Source: Stappia sp. BW2
Lineage (GTDB): Bacteria; Pseudomonadota; Alphaproteobacteria; Rhizobiales; Stappiaceae
DNA length: 64,000 nt
NCBI RefSeq assembly: GCF_008107695.1
Contig: NZ_VIRG01000066.1
Location: 558,001-622,000 of the forward strand
Direction: 5' to 3'
Of this stretch, positions 8,772 through 18,386 are shown piece after piece (within the stretch, counting starts at the first letter, position 1; each line of letters starts with the position of its first letter). Position numbers and translations under genes: made by a program. The notes beneath the pieces are model-generated. The model did no database searches, was not told the origin of the DNA, and worked only from the letters and a program-made list of their open reading frames with translations.

Positions 8772-9839
8772 ATGATCCACAGGATCACCGAAAGTGAATT
8801 TAAAGCCGCATTGAATGCAGATCGATCTTTTGCAATCTACGCTAGTAAGACAGGAAAATACGCGAACCATCTCGCGAGTGAGGCCTGGAAAGCCGAGGGT
8901 ATTCTGCCATCGACTTACGCGAGCGCCGAGGAAAAGCAGAAACGACTCCGGAAGATCGTCCAGCATACGTCTACCCGAATAGCGACGGAACAAGTCAAGC
9001 TGAGCCGAGCCCGCCGCCAGACAATGGCTATCTTTGGCAGGGCGATGAACCGCTGTCTGGAACGGGAGCTGGCCCAGCCACACAACCAGATGCCGCCGGC
9101 AAGCTATCACGCCAGCGCCAACATGGCAGATGCAGTGAAGGCAGCCAAATGGGTGGCACATGTCTCTGGATCCATGGACCTTCAACATTGCCCAATCACC
9201 GAGCAGGACATTGAAACGGCCATCAGGCACATCGCGGCCAATCGTCAGATGTTCACGGCCGCAACTTTGACTTACATCCGCAAGAAAACCTATTACGGAC
9301 CGAGTCCTTCCATGGCGTCCCGGGCGGCGGCAAAGCTGAAACACCTTCGGGCGCGCCTCCGTCGGGGTTCACCAAGATTCACTCCGGCAGACTTAGACAA
9401 CATGGTTCTGAGAACGGAGGCATACGTAACCTTCCCGAATTCCGCCGTTCGTTGGGCCGAACCGGAGCATGCCTTTCCCGGGACGATTTCGGGTCAGTAT
9501 TTTCTCTACAATTTCGTTTTCCCGCAGGCACAGACCCTGCTTTCCCAGGTACCCGCGGCACGCGCTCCCGGGCAGCGTGGTCCGTCGGTATTGAATCTGG
9601 CGTGTTTCGTTTTGGGTGCCTTCATCGCCACCCATCCGTTCAAGGATGGCAATGGCCGAACCGCGCGCGTGCTCTACGCAGGGACCCTGCTTGCCCATGG
9701 GCACCCCTTCGTGGCGCCGGCATTCGCCTTTGAACAACGCCTTCACGGCCTTCGGTCGACGCTGGACGCCGCAGATTTCCACCCCACCGATCACTTTGAT
9801 TTTCTGGATAACTTCGAAGCGTCTTTGATGCGCTCCTGA
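8772..9839 (+). CDS. Fic-domain protein (355 aa)
   Basis: Probably an AMP-transferase (or other nucleotide transferase) acting on a protein target. The catalytic loop HPFKDGNGRTAR is complete at residues 288-299, including the His, the Gly-Asn-Gly-Arg anion nest and the final Arg. The 220-residue N-terminal part is helical and basic and unlike standard Fic proteins I know. I find no clear inhibitory (S/T)xxxE(G/N) helix and no separate small antitoxin gene next to it. The ATG at 8772 has GAGG ten bases upstream; a TTG at 8739 is a weaker option. Flanking spaces of about 235 bp carry nothing recognised. Confidence 0.82.
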   Translation: MIHRITESEFKAALNADRSFAIYASKTGKYANHLASEAWKAEGILPSTYASAEEKQKRLRKIVQHTSTRIATEQVKLSRARRQTMAIFGRAMNRCLERELAQPHNQMPPASYHASANMADAVKAAKWVAHVSGSMDLQHCPITEQDIETAIRHIAANRQMFTAATLTYIRKKTYYGPSPSMASRAAAKLKHLRARLRRGSPRFTPADLDNMVLRTEAYVTFPNSAVRWAEPEHAFPGTISGQYFLYNFVFPQAQTLLSQVPAARAPGQRGPSVLNLACFVLGAFIATHPFKDGNGRTARVLYAGTLLAHGHPFVAPAFAFEQRLHGLRSTLDAADFHPTDHFDFLDNFEASLMRS

Positions 9840-9844
9840 AGGTC

Positions 9845-10858
9845 TCAGATCCTGTAATACTCACGATACCACGTCACGAACCTGGCAACGCCATCCTGCA
9901 CCGTCGTCTTCGGACGGTAGCCTGTCAGGCTTTGCAGCAGATCCGCATTGGCCCAGGTGGCTGGTACGTCACCGGCCTGGATCGGCATGAGGTTGCGTTC
10001 GGCGGTTCTACCGGTGGCCGCTTCAATGGCTTCGATGAACTCGGTCAACTGGACGCAGGTGGAATTGCCGATATTGACCACACGCCAGGGGGCGACAGGC
10101 GACAGGCTGTCGCCCTCCGGTACAGTTTCTCCCTCGGATGGGCGAACCGGAACGGCATCCATCAACAGCCGGATGCCTTCGACAAGATCTTCCACATAGG
10201 TGAAGTCCCTTCTCATGTCGCCGTAGTTATAGACGTCGATGGGCTTGCCTTCGAGGATGGCCTTGGTGAACTTGAACAGAGCCATGTCCGGCCGGCCCCA
10301 AGGACCGTAGACGGTGAAGAAACGGAACATGGTCACTGGCAGGTGATAGAGATGGGCATAGGAATGCGCCATCGATTCTGTTGCCTTCTTGGTCGCCGCA
10401 TAGAACGACATCTGGTGGTCGGCCTTGTCGGTCTCCGTATAGGGCATTTCGGTGTTGGCCCCGTAGGCGGACGATGTGGACGCCAGCAGCATGTGTTCAG
10501 GCGGAAAGGCTCTTGCCGCCTCTAGCAGTTCGAAGGTGCCGCAAATGTTGCTTTCCAGGTAGGAACGCGGCGCCTCGATGGAGTAGCGGACGCCTGCCTG
10601 CGCTGCCAGATGAATGACAAAATCCGGCCGCTCGGTGCGGAACAGGGACATCAACAGGTCCGGCGCCTCAACCCGGTCGTTTATCGGCTTGAAATGCTCG
10701 TTCTGCATCAGCATCTGCTGCCGGCGTTCCTTCAGGCGGACATCGTAATAATCCGTCATGGCATCGAGGCCGATCACCCGAAAGCCATCCTTGAGAAGTC
10801 GGGTGCACAGGAAATAGCCGATAAACCCGGCAGAGCCGGTCACCAGAACGGTTTTCAT
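9845..10858 (-). CDS. UDP-glucuronate 4-epimerase-like NAD-dependent epimerase (337 aa)
   Basis: An extended short-chain dehydrogenase that interconverts UDP-GlcA and UDP-GalA for surface polysaccharide. The NAD-binding GSAGFIG is at 8-14, the catalytic Tyr153/Lys157 in SFYAATKKAT, the serine triad element in ASTSSAYG at 127-133, and RFFTVYGPWGRPDMALFKF is the stretch typical of the LpsL/CapI branch. Length is normal. It lies next to the PAPS operon, which would fit sulfated or acidic exopolysaccharide synthesis, though no glycosyltransferase is nearby. Confidence 0.85.
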   Translation of the reverse strand: MKTVLVTGSAGFIGYFLCTRLLKDGFRVIGLDAMTDYYDVRLKERRQQMLMQNEHFKPINDRVEAPDLLMSLFRTERPDFVIHLAAQAGVRYSIEAPRSYLESNICGTFELLEAARAFPPEHMLLASTSSAYGANTEMPYTETDKADHQMSFYAATKKATESMAHSYAHLYHLPVTMFRFFTVYGPWGRPDMALFKFTKAILEGKPIDVYNYGDMRRDFTYVEDLVEGIRLLMDAVPVRPSEGETVPEGDSLSPVAPWRVVNIGNSTCVQLTEFIEAIEAATGRTAERNLMPIQAGDVPATWANADLLQSLTGYRPKTTVQDGVARFVTWYREYYRI

Positions 10859-11335
10859 GATTTAGCCAAAGCCTTTCGATCAAAAATTCATTTTGCAAGA
10901 ACGTGACAGTCGGGGTGTGCCCCCATAAATGAAGACGACATGTGGTGAATCCATTCTCATGTCCTTCGGATTTGACCGGATCGGTCCTCCTCAAACCATA
11001 GCATCTTCATTTACGGGTCCACACCCTCGTCACCCAAGGTATTAAAAGGCTTCGTGAGAACCGGCAATGGTGAAGTCTGCCGGAACCGCCTCGGAGACCG
11101 GGCACAGCGGCACGCACCAGCTGCGTCTTCCTTATCGCAAAGGCATTGCGGCTGCGTGACACATGCCCAGCCGGCCTGAGGGTGTGCGGGCTTATCAGCG
11201 AGATCCACGCTCACCTTGCCGGGTATCCGCAATCAGCGTCTGGAAAAGAAAAACCACCCGCGCCGTTGTCGCGCGGGTGGTTCTTTTCAGTCCTCTGCGG
11301 CATTTCACCCTGCCGCGCTCCGATCCGGAGCCTTG
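10859..11335. other. Intergenic stretch of 477 bp
   Basis: No gene with a credible start or recognisable product on either strand. Apart from the terminator at 11252-11287 I see nothing identifiable in it. Confidence 0.5.
11243..11287 (-). terminator. Terminator of the cysQDNC operon
   Basis: A perfect 12-bp stem (11252-11263 with 11271-11282) with a 7-nt loop. Read on the minus strand it is followed by tttttcttttcc, a good U tract about 85 bp after the cysNC stop. The plus strand also has ttcttttc, so it may act in both directions. Confidence 0.8.
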
Positions 11336-13270
11336 TCAGATCCCCTCGCCGTCGGAGCCAAAGCTGTTCAGGTAGCCGTGCTCACGCAGATATTCGATGA
11401 TCTCTTCGGCGACCTCCTCCGGGTCCCGGCCGACATTGCGGATATGAAGTTCCGGGTTTTCCGGCGCTTCGTAGGGGCTGTCGATGCCAGTGAAGTTCTT
11501 GATCTCGCCTCGGTCTGCCTTGGCATAAAGGCCCTTCGGATCGCGCTTGCGGCATTCCTCGATGGGCGTGTCGACAAAGACCTCGATGAACTCGCCGTCT
11601 TCCAGAAGATCACGCGCCATCTTACGTTCCGAGCGGAACGGCGAGATGAACGACACCAGCGTGATCAGGCCCGCATCGGCAAAGAGCTTGGCGACTTCGC
11701 CCACACGGCGGATGTTTTCCACCCGGTCGGCATCGGTGAAGCCCAGGTCCTTGTTCAGCCCGTGCCGCACGTTGTCACCGTCGAGCGTGTAGGTGTGCCG
11801 CCCGTCAATGTGCAGCTTCTTTTCCACGATCGAGGCGATGGTGGATTTGCCGGAGCCGGACAGACCCGTGAACCACAGAATTGCCGGCTTCTGACCGAGC
11901 TTTTCGGAACGGGCCGCCTTGTCGACATCGAGCGCCTGCCAATGAATGTTGCTTGCCCGGCGCAGTGCGAACCAGACCATGCCTGCACCAACCGTCGAGT
12001 TGCTCATCCGGTCGATCAGGATGAAGGAGCCGGTCGTGTGGTTGGCTTCATAGGGATCGAACGGCACCGCCGAGGACAGCGAGAAATTGCAGAACGCGAT
12101 TTCGTTCAGCGTCAGCGTCTTGCCGGCCACATGCTCGAAGGTGTTGACGTTGATCTTGTGTTTGATCTCCGAGACTGTCGCAGTCACCGTGCGGGTACCG
12201 ATCTTCAGAAGATAGGACCTCCCCGGCAGCAGCGGCTCGTCGGACATCCAGATGACATGGGCGGCAAACTGATCGGCCACCTCCGGACGATGTGCGGTGG
12301 AGGTCAAAAGGTCCCCGCGGGAGATGTCGATTTCATCTTCCAGCGCAATGGTGATTGCCTCGCCGGCCCGGGCCGAGCTGACTTCGCCAGTTGCACCGAT
12401 GATCGACTTCACCCTGGATTGCTTTGCGGGGCCGGCAACCACCAATTCGTCGCCAATCGCAACCTGGCCGCTGGCGACAGTGCCGGAATAGCCGCGGAAA
12501 TCGAGGTTGGGCCGGTTGACCCACTGCACCGGAAAGCGGAACGGCGCTTCCAGCACGTGTTCGCCCACCTGCACGGTTTCCAGATGTTCCAGAAGCGTCG
12601 GGCCGGAGTACCACTCCATCTTGTCACTGCGGCCGGTGACATTGTCGCCATAGCGCGCCGACATCGGAATGGCCTGCAGGGTTTCGAAGTCGAAGCCGTT
12701 GGCAAAGACTTCGAATTCCTTGCGGATTTCCTCAAAGCGTTCCTGGGAAAAGCCGACAAGGTCGATCTTGTTGATGGCCAGCACAACGTGGCGGATGCCC
12801 AGCAGCGACGCAATGAAGGCATGGCGGCGGGTCTGGATCATCAGGCCGTTGCGCGCATCAACCAGCAGCACGGCAAGATCGGCCGTGGAAGCGCCGGTGG
12901 CCATGTTGCGGGTGTATTGCTCGTGGCCCGGGGTGTCAGCAACGATGAACTTGCGCTTTTCGGTCGCAAAGAACCGGTAGGCGACATCAATGGTGATGCC
13001 CTGCTCGCGCTCCGCCTCAAGGCCGTCGACCAGCAACGCCAGGTCGATGTCCTCGCCCACGGTGCCGTGCTTTCTGGAATCGCGCTCCAGCGCGGCAAGC
13101 TGGTCTTCGAAGATCAGCTTGGTGTCATAGAGCAGACGACCAATCAGCGTCGACTTGCCGTCGTCGACGGAACCGCAGGTCAGGAAACGAAGCTGGTCCT
13201 TGCTTTCCTGGGCCAGGATATAGTCTGTGACGGCTGTCTCTGCAGCTTCCTCAATGTTTTCGATTGTCAT
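11336..13270 (-). CDS. cysNC: Bifunctional sulfate adenylyltransferase subunit 1 / APS kinase (644 aa)
   Basis: The N-terminal GTPase subunit of ATP sulfurylase is fused to APS kinase, so the complex with CysD turns sulfate into PAPS. The GTPase P-loop GSVDDGKS is at 33-40, with DTPGHEQY and NKID following and EF-Tu-like beta barrels to about residue 450. The kinase domain begins with GLSGSGKST near 468-475 and carries [14 protein letters not shown]. The ATG at 13270 is one base after the cysD stop and has AAGGA ten bases upstream; longer readings overlap cysD. Same architecture as NodQ and alphaproteobacterial CysNC. Confidence 0.95.
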   Translation of the reverse strand: MTIENIEEAAETAVTDYILAQESKDQLRFLTCGSVDDGKSTLIGRLLYDTKLIFEDQLAALERDSRKHGTVGEDIDLALLVDGLEAEREQGITIDVAYRFFATEKRKFIVADTPGHEQYTRNMATGASTADLAVLLVDARNGLMIQTRRHAFIASLLGIRHVVLAINKIDLVGFSQERFEEIRKEFEVFANGFDFETLQAIPMSARYGDNVTGRSDKMEWYSGPTLLEHLETVQVGEHVLEAPFRFPVQWVNRPNLDFRGYSGTVASGQVAIGDELVVAGPAKQSRVKSIIGATGEVSSARAGEAITIALEDEIDISRGDLLTSTAHRPEVADQFAAHVIWMSDEPLLPGRSYLLKIGTRTVTATVSEIKHKINVNTFEHVAGKTLTLNEIAFCNFSLSSAVPFDPYEANHTTGSFILIDRMSNSTVGAGMVWFALRRASNIHWQALDVDKAARSEKLGQKPAILWFTGLSGSGKSTIASIVEKKLHIDGRHTYTLDGDNVRHGLNKDLGFTDADRVENIRRVGEVAKLFADAGLITLVSFISPFRSERKMARDLLEDGEFIEVFVDTPIEECRKRDPKGLYAKADRGEIKNFTGIDSPYEAPENPELHIRNVGRDPEEVAEEIIEYLREHGYLNSFGSDGEGI

Positions 13271-13271
13271 C

Positions 13272-14201
13272 TTAGAAATATCCTTCCCGCTTTTTCTTCT
13301 CCATTGACGCGCTTTCATCCTTGTCGATGAGGCGGCCCTGGCGCTCGGATGTGCGGGCAATCAGCATTTCGCGAACAATGGCAGGCAACGTGTCGGCGTC
13401 CGATTCAATAGCGCCGGTCAGCGGGTAACAGCCGAGCGTGCGGAAGCGGACCAACTTTTCCTCGATCACTTCGCCAGGCTGCAGTTTCATGCGGTCGTCA
13501 TCGACCATGATCAGCATGCCGTCGCGGTTTACCACCGGTCGTTTGGCGGCAAAATAGAGCGGCACCATCGGGATGTTTTCTGTCAGGATATACTGCCAGA
13601 TATCCAGCTCGGTCCAATTGGACAGCGGAAACGCGCGGATGCTTTCACCCTTTGCCACACGGGCGTTGTAAAGGCTCCAGAGCTCGGGCCGCTGGTTCTT
13701 CGGATCCCAGCCGTGATTGGCATTGCGGAAGGAGAAGACGCGCTCCTTGGCACGGGACTTTTCCTCGTCCCGGCGCGCACCGCCGAAAGCCGCATCGAAG
13801 CCGTATTTGTTCAGCGCCTGTTTCAGCGCTTCGGTCTTCATGATGTGCGTATGAACCGACGAGCCGTGCTCGAACGGACTAATGTTCTTTTCCAGCCCTT
13901 CCGGGTTGGTATAGACCAAGAGATCCATGCCGAGGCGCTTCGCGGTTTCATCGCGGAAGGCGATCATGTCGCGGAACTTCCAGGTCGTATCCACGTGCAG
14001 CAGCGGAAACGGCGGTTTGGACGGATAGAAAGCCTTCATCGCCAGATGCAGCATGACGCCGGAATCCTTGCCGATGGAATAGAGCATCACCGGATTGGAG
14101 AATTCCGCCGCGACCTCGCGGATGATGTGGATGCTTTCCGCTTCAAGGCGCTTCAGATTGCTGAGGCGCTCGGGTGTGAGCCCGTGAGATTGCATGTTCA
14201 T
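13272..14201 (-). CDS. cysD: Sulfate adenylyltransferase subunit 2 (309 aa)
   Basis: The catalytic subunit that forms adenylyl sulfate from ATP and sulfate, working with CysNC. The PP-loop SIGKDSGV is at 42-49, then [29 protein letters not shown] and GCYPLTGAI, all typical of CysD. The chosen ATG is the first of two close ones (14201, 14195). The stop is one base before the cysNC start, so translation is coupled. The longer in-frame reading to 14522 would overlap cysQ and lacks homology. Confidence 0.94.
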   Translation of the reverse strand: MNMQSHGLTPERLSNLKRLEAESIHIIREVAAEFSNPVMLYSIGKDSGVMLHLAMKAFYPSKPPFPLLHVDTTWKFRDMIAFRDETAKRLGMDLLVYTNPEGLEKNISPFEHGSSVHTHIMKTEALKQALNKYGFDAAFGGARRDEEKSRAKERVFSFRNANHGWDPKNQRPELWSLYNARVAKGESIRAFPLSNWTELDIWQYILTENIPMVPLYFAAKRPVVNRDGMLIMVDDDRMKLQPGEVIEEKLVRFRTLGCYPLTGAIESDADTLPAIVREMLIARTSERQGRLIDKDESASMEKKKREGYF

Positions 14202-14281
14202 GTTCGCTTTTCCGTTTGGCCGGCGAACCGACCGTATCAAAAATCGGACACGGGCTTCTTGCCCGCGCAATTTGCCAGTCG

Positions 14282-15124
14282 TCAGGCGGCCGGGGCCACG
14301 TCGCGCAAGAGGCTTCTGCAGCCCGTCGCCAGAAAATATGGATTTCTCAAATCGTCCTTGCCGGCGTTTTCCGGTACGCGGTAGACAAAGTCTTCGCCGG
14401 TCTCCGCCAGAACAACGGCCCCGCCTGCGGCGCGCACGATGGCATCGCCTGCGGCAATGTCCCATTGCATGGTCGGCGCCATCCGGGGATAGAAGTCGGC
14501 CCGGCCGGCGGCAACCCAGCACAACTTCAGCGACGAGCCGACATTAAGCTGCTCCGCGACGGTCAGCCGTGCGATCAGGGCAGAGGTTTCTTCCGAAAGA
14601 TGAGACCGGCTGGCGAGCACGCTGATGCCATCCACCGGCGGCGTACGAACGGATATGGGTGTGATGTCGGTGATCCCGCCGTCCCGGATGGTGCCTTTGA
14701 AAGCCTTGGTGGCACGGCCACCGCCCTCCTGGATGTCCCCGCCCCAGTAAATTTCGTCAAGGGCCGGAGCGGAGACCACACCGAAGACCGGTCTGCCGTT
14801 TTCGATGAGAGCGATGTTGACGGTGAACTCACCGTTCTTTTTCAGAAATTCCTTTGTGCCATCGAGCGGATCGACGAGGAAATAGCGCGCGCCCGCCGCC
14901 GGCAGATTGCCGGCTTCAACGGCTTCTTCGGCCACAACCGGAATATCGGGAAACTTTTCAGCAAGACCCGCGAGAATGATTTCCTCGGCCGCAGCGTCGG
15001 CCTTGGTCACCGGAGATCCGTCAACCTTGTTCTCGACCTCGAACGGTTCTGCGTAGATCTTGAGGATTTCCTCTCCGGCACTCAGTGCCAGCCGGTTCAA
15101 GAAAAATATCTGGTCTTCAGTCAT
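14282..15124 (-). CDS. cysQ: 3'(2'),5'-bisphosphate nucleotidase (280 aa)
   Basis: An Mg-dependent, lithium-sensitive phosphatase of the inositol monophosphatase fold that degrades PAP, the by-product of PAPS use, and so controls the PAPS pool. Motifs: VAEEAVE at 64-70, DPLDGTKEF at 85-93 and [15 protein letters not shown] near 225, which supply the metal ligands. First gene of a minus-strand cysQ-cysD-cysNC unit, with 80 bp to cysD. The 306 bp upstream (15125-15430) holds the promoters for this operon and the divergent PilZ gene; no other feature is seen there. Confidence 0.93.
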   Translation of the reverse strand: MTEDQIFFLNRLALSAGEEILKIYAEPFEVENKVDGSPVTKADAAAEEIILAGLAEKFPDIPVVAEEAVEAGNLPAAGARYFLVDPLDGTKEFLKKNGEFTVNIALIENGRPVFGVVSAPALDEIYWGGDIQEGGGRATKAFKGTIRDGGITDITPISVRTPPVDGISVLASRSHLSEETSALIARLTVAEQLNVGSSLKLCWVAAGRADFYPRMAPTMQWDIAAGDAIVRAAGGAVVLAETGEDFVYRVPENAGKDDLRNPYFLATGCRSLLRDVAPAA

Positions 15125-15430
15125 AAATGCCTCAATTTGCGCCGGGAAAAATTGCCCCCCGCGCTGTTCGCTCGCGTGGCTGTCCCGTAAATAGAAAAGG
15201 AGAGTGTATCAATTCAAGGAATGGTGTTCCACGTTTTAGGCTGAATAGAAAATGCTGCGTTTTCTCTGACCGCCGCATGGGAGCTTTTGTTTCCCCTCAC
15301 AAGACCCGAATCCCGGTGCGGACAGGGCCCCGAAATACGTGGATTCACCGATTAGCAATGGCTTTGAGCCTAAACTTGCCGCAAATGGGGTCTAATGTAC
15401 CCTTGGAATCAATGAGAATGCGAGAGATCC

Positions 15431-15937
15431 ATGTCGGACGCCGCCAAACCCTTCGCCCCCCATCCGGCGAATGAGAGTGCAAGCGATCACCTGCCGCGCG
15501 AGCGGCGGGCGCGCGTCTTCAAGAAAGGCAAGATGGTCTTTCAGAACGGGCTTCGCTCGATTCCCTGTGTGGTGCGCAATATCTCCGACGGCGGTGCCTT
15601 GCTGGAGTTCGAGCAAGCCTACATGCTGCCCAAGGAATTCGATCTGCACATCGACCTGGAAGATTATGAAGTCACTTGCGAACGGCGATGGGAAGAAGGC
15701 CTGCGGTGCGGCGTGCAGTTCATCGGTGAGAAACGGCCCGTTGCGGCCCAGCGCGCACAAGTCCTGCAAAGCTCCGAAGAGGCTTTGAGAAACGAACTCG
15801 ACAATCGGCGCGACAGCCCGGACAACTTTTTCCAGCGCCGCCACATGGGCGAACCGCATCCCGACGAGCGCGCCTCCGTGCGCCGTAACCGACAGGACAT
15901 CATCGGCAGCAAACCGACCTTCGGCAAGAGACGCTGA
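15431..15937 (+). CDS. PilZ-domain protein (168 aa)
   Basis: A probable cyclic-di-GMP receptor. The bipartite ligand motif is present: RERRAR at 23-28 (RxxxR type) and NISDGGAL at 50-57 (D/NxSxxG). The beta barrel is followed by a charged C-terminal tail (about 115-168) of unknown role. Stand-alone PilZ proteins act as adaptors in motility or exopolysaccharide output. It is divergent from the PAPS operon. Confidence 0.85.
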   Translation: MSDAAKPFAPHPANESASDHLPRERRARVFKKGKMVFQNGLRSIPCVVRNISDGGALLEFEQAYMLPKEFDLHIDLEDYEVTCERRWEEGLRCGVQFIGEKRPVAAQRAQVLQSSEEALRNELDNRRDSPDNFFQRRHMGEPHPDERASVRRNRQDIIGSKPTFGKRR

Positions 15938-16066
15938 TACGCTGCCGGCGCAGCAAGCACCCCGCGAGCAGTAACAACGCCCTATAGCCCCTCTGCGCTT
16001 TGTAAAACAGATGCGGCCTGACGGGACAGCCGTCAGGCCGAATAGTCAACTCAGGTTCACAGTCGC

Positions 16067-16663
16067 TCAGGCCGCGTTGCGCTCACGTTCAAATGTCCGC
16101 ACGGTGGCTGGGCGTTCGCTGCACCGCTTCACCCAGTCGCGGATCGCTTCGTTGTCCGGCATCAGATCCGGCAGCCACAGGAACGGACCGCTGCACAAGA
16201 GGTCGACGGCGGAATAGTTTTCGCCCAGCAGATACGGCTGTTTTTCCAGCGTTTCGACAAGCCGAGCGACCATCGTGTCATAATCACGCAGGCTTGCCTC
16301 CAGCGCGGGATGCGTAAGCCCCGCAAATTTCAGAATGATGACCGGCTCCATCACGCCCTGATAGTAGAACAGCCAGGACAGATACTCGCCGCGCTTCGGC
16401 TGCCCCTCGATCGGCCCCAGCCCGGCTTCGGGAAACTTGTCGGTGAGATAAAGCATGATTGCGCCGCGCTCGCGGATCGCCTCGGCTCCATCCACCAAGT
16501 AGGGCACCTTCTTTTCGGGATGCGGGTTGGATGGATCCGGCTCGCCTGTGCCATCCAGCCGGCGAACCGTCACTTCCTTCACCTCAACGTCGGCGCCCAG
16601 CTCTTCGATCAGCGTCACGATTGCTGAAGAGCGGCTGTTGGGAGAATGGTAAAGCGTCATCAT
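16067..16663 (-). CDS. Glutathione S-transferase family protein (198 aa)
   Basis: The N-terminal thioredoxin-like domain begins MMTLYHSPNSRSSAIVTLIE, with a serine-rich GSH-activating loop and the cis-proline KKVPYLV near 60, then ERGAIMLYLTDKF. The helical C-terminal domain includes LLGENYSAVDLLCSGPFLW, the conserved N-cap box. AAGGAG lies about six bases before the ATG pair at 16663/16660. It is divergent from the WYL regulator, which probably controls it. Substrate unknown; it is not near the homogentisate genes and lacks the MaiA-type SSCxWRVRIAL loop. Confidence 0.85.
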   Translation of the reverse strand: MMTLYHSPNSRSSAIVTLIEELGADVEVKEVTVRRLDGTGEPDPSNPHPEKKVPYLVDGAEAIRERGAIMLYLTDKFPEAGLGPIEGQPKRGEYLSWLFYYQGVMEPVIILKFAGLTHPALEASLRDYDTMVARLVETLEKQPYLLGENYSAVDLLCSGPFLWLPDLMPDNEAIRDWVKRCSERPATVRTFERERNAA

Positions 16664-16735
16664 GGGAAAGCTCCTTTTCTTTGCGATGCCAAAGGTATAG
16701 CTTCCCCCTGCTGACAATTTACGGCAGGAGCAAAA

Positions 16736-17455
16736 ATGGCCCGTATGGACAGGCTGATGCGCCTGATGGATACCCTCAGGCGCTTACCCCAACCGGTCAC
16801 CGCCGCACGCCTTTCCGAAGAGACCGGCGTTTCCCTGCGCCAGCTCTACCGCGACATCGCCACCTTGCGTGCGGGCGGCGCGCTGATCGACGGGGCCGCA
16901 GGCGTCGGCTACACCTTGACCGAAGATCCCGTGCTGCCGCCGCAGAGTTTCTCCCGGCTGGAAATCGAGGCATTGATGCTGGCGCAAAGCGGGCTGGACC
17001 AGATCGGTGACGAGACACTGAAAAAGGCCGGCCGCAACGCCATGGCCCGCATCATCGCCACCCTGCCCGACCGGCAGGCCCGCCAGGCCATGCACACGGT
17101 GATGCGCAGCTGGCGTCAGCCGGACAAGCGCCCCCCGGTGACGGTGGATCTCGACCTGTTGCGCGAGGCCTGCTGGGAAGAGTTCAGCCTGATCATCACC
17201 TATCGCGACCTGCAGGAGCGGACGACCACCCGGGAAATCTGGCCGATGGGCCTGTCCTACAGCGAAACCTCGCTGCTGCTGCTCGCCCATTGCCGCCTCC
17301 GGCAAGACTACCGCCACTTCCACGTCAGCCGGATCGCCTCCCTGGCGCCCGGCACCGAAAGCTTCCGCCCCAACCGGGTGGGCCTGCTGCGCGACTACAT
17401 CAAGCAACGGGGATATGACCGGAACAGGCAAGCTCGACGCGGCCCGGCCGGGTAA
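16736..17455 (+). CDS. YafY-type HTH/WYL transcriptional regulator (239 aa)
   Basis: An N-terminal HTH (about 1-60, VTAARLSEETGVSLRQLYRD) and a C-terminal ligand-sensing WYL domain (about 130-222), seen in IITYRDLQERTTTREIWPMG and the later RIASLAPGTESF. Only about 70 bp separate its start from that of the divergent GST gene, so both are probably under its control. The 196 bp after its stop hold nothing recognised. Confidence 0.85.
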   Translation: MARMDRLMRLMDTLRRLPQPVTAARLSEETGVSLRQLYRDIATLRAGGALIDGAAGVGYTLTEDPVLPPQSFSRLEIEALMLAQSGLDQIGDETLKKAGRNAMARIIATLPDRQARQAMHTVMRSWRQPDKRPPVTVDLDLLREACWEEFSLIITYRDLQERTTTREIWPMGLSYSETSLLLLAHCRLRQDYRHFHVSRIASLAPGTESFRPNRVGLLRDYIKQRGYDRNRQARRGPAG

Positions 17456-17651
17456 CAGGAGAGCTCGGAAGGAGGTTGTTTCAAAAGGCGGAGTTTTCGG
17501 GGGAGCAGGTCAGGTGCATTGCGAGCTGAATGGTGCACCGAGATTTACCGGACCCGATGAGCTGGACTGCCGCTTGCACCGGCTCCTTAAGTGCTATGAT
17601 GCGGTTGTTAAAAGCTGCAAAGATGGGAGCCAGACACGCCAGCAGGCCCGG

Positions 17652-18065
17652 TTAGATTCGAACCAGACCTACGACTTGAGAAATGTCGCGCCATTTTATT
17701 TCTTTCGGGAGAGCCTCTCCATCAAAGAAGGCTTTAAACACCGCAACTACGTCATCTGTGAAAAGGACTTCGTCAGGCCATATTTTCAAATTTCCTCCAC
17801 CAAACATTAGAGTTTGTTCGCCCTCAAAAGATACTTTGGCTTGTCCAAAGTGAGCGCGCCAATGCTTGGAAGCTTGCGGGTCTCTCATTTCCAACACACA
17901 GGTTACTCCGCCACCAGCAACCTGCAGATAAGAGCCATCTTGCCTCGTTAAGCTTGCATATGACTGTGGGCCGTAGCTCCTCAGTTTTCGCAAAGCCTTT
18001 TCAACTTTGGAGAAGGTCGAAACCTGTATAGGGCTTTTCTTTTCGACTTCTAGAAGCATGTTCAT
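17652..18065 (-). CDS. Imm1-like immunity protein (137 aa)
   Basis: AT-rich compared with its neighbours. The protein has the outline of Imm1-family immunity proteins of polymorphic toxins: an N-terminal helix-strand part, YLQVAGGGVTCVLEMRD around 47-63, and a C-terminal VVAVFKAFFDGE followed by IKWRDISQVV. The ATG overlaps the stop of an upstream 79-codon remnant as ATGA, the usual toxin-immunity arrangement. It would bind and block the toxin domain of a CdiA- or FhaB-like effector. The family match is by eye; an unclassified immunity protein is the alternative. Confidence 0.6.
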   Translation of the reverse strand: MNMLLEVEKKSPIQVSTFSKVEKALRKLRSYGPQSYASLTRQDGSYLQVAGGGVTCVLEMRDPQASKHWRAHFGQAKVSFEGEQTLMFGGGNLKIWPDEVLFTDDVVAVFKAFFDGEALPKEIKWRDISQVVGLVRI

Positions 18066-18301
18066 GGTAGATAGATCGTTATGTTGCCAACCACTTTTTC
18101 ACCTGCAAGTTTGCCGAAACCGTCTGCTCCAAACCTGTTAATGAACATATCGTTATGGTTTTGTTGAGGGCTTTTCGTTGCTCCACCGTGAATAGCCCCA
18201 AACAGATAGAGCACATAGTCTGCGCGTGTGCTGGCATAATAATCCAGTCGAACAGGTTCCAGCCCTGCTTCTGGTGCGCACCAGATATAAATTAAACTTA
18301 T
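18062..18301 (-). pseudogene. Remnant of a toxin C-terminal tail (79 codons)
   Basis: An open frame without a start codon runs from just after a TAA at 18302-18304 to the TGA at 18062-18064. It encodes a compact domain-like peptide (for example EPVRLDYYASTRADYVLYLF, HNDMFINRFGADGFGKL) and its stop overlaps the ATG of the Imm1-like gene by four bases. That linkage and the lack of any start or upstream carrier suggest the broken C-terminal end of a toxin whose carrier has been lost. The toxin family is not recognised. Upstream 18302-18386 is very AT-rich with no other content. Confidence 0.55.
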
Positions 18302-18386
18302 TTAAACAACTTGATTAATTCAAATATTATCTAGATTCTACAGAAATTTTACAGCACCTTGGATCAACTTTGATATAGCATCGTTA

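Noticed and set aside
11216..13330. Long plus-strand open frame (704 codons) opposite cysNC
   Set aside because: It is wholly antisense to a full-length, motif-complete cysNC and its translation is low-complexity and unlike any protein; a codon-bias shadow.
16067..16663. GST gene as the missing maleylacetoacetate isomerase
   Set aside because: It is 18 kb from the homogentisate genes, divergent from a WYL regulator, and lacks the MaiA-type N-terminal loop, so I do not assign it that role, though it cannot be fully excluded.
17415..17810. Plus-strand frame of 131 codons after the WYL regulator
   Set aside because: It overlaps the Imm1-like gene antisense, has no recognisable domain and a poor start.
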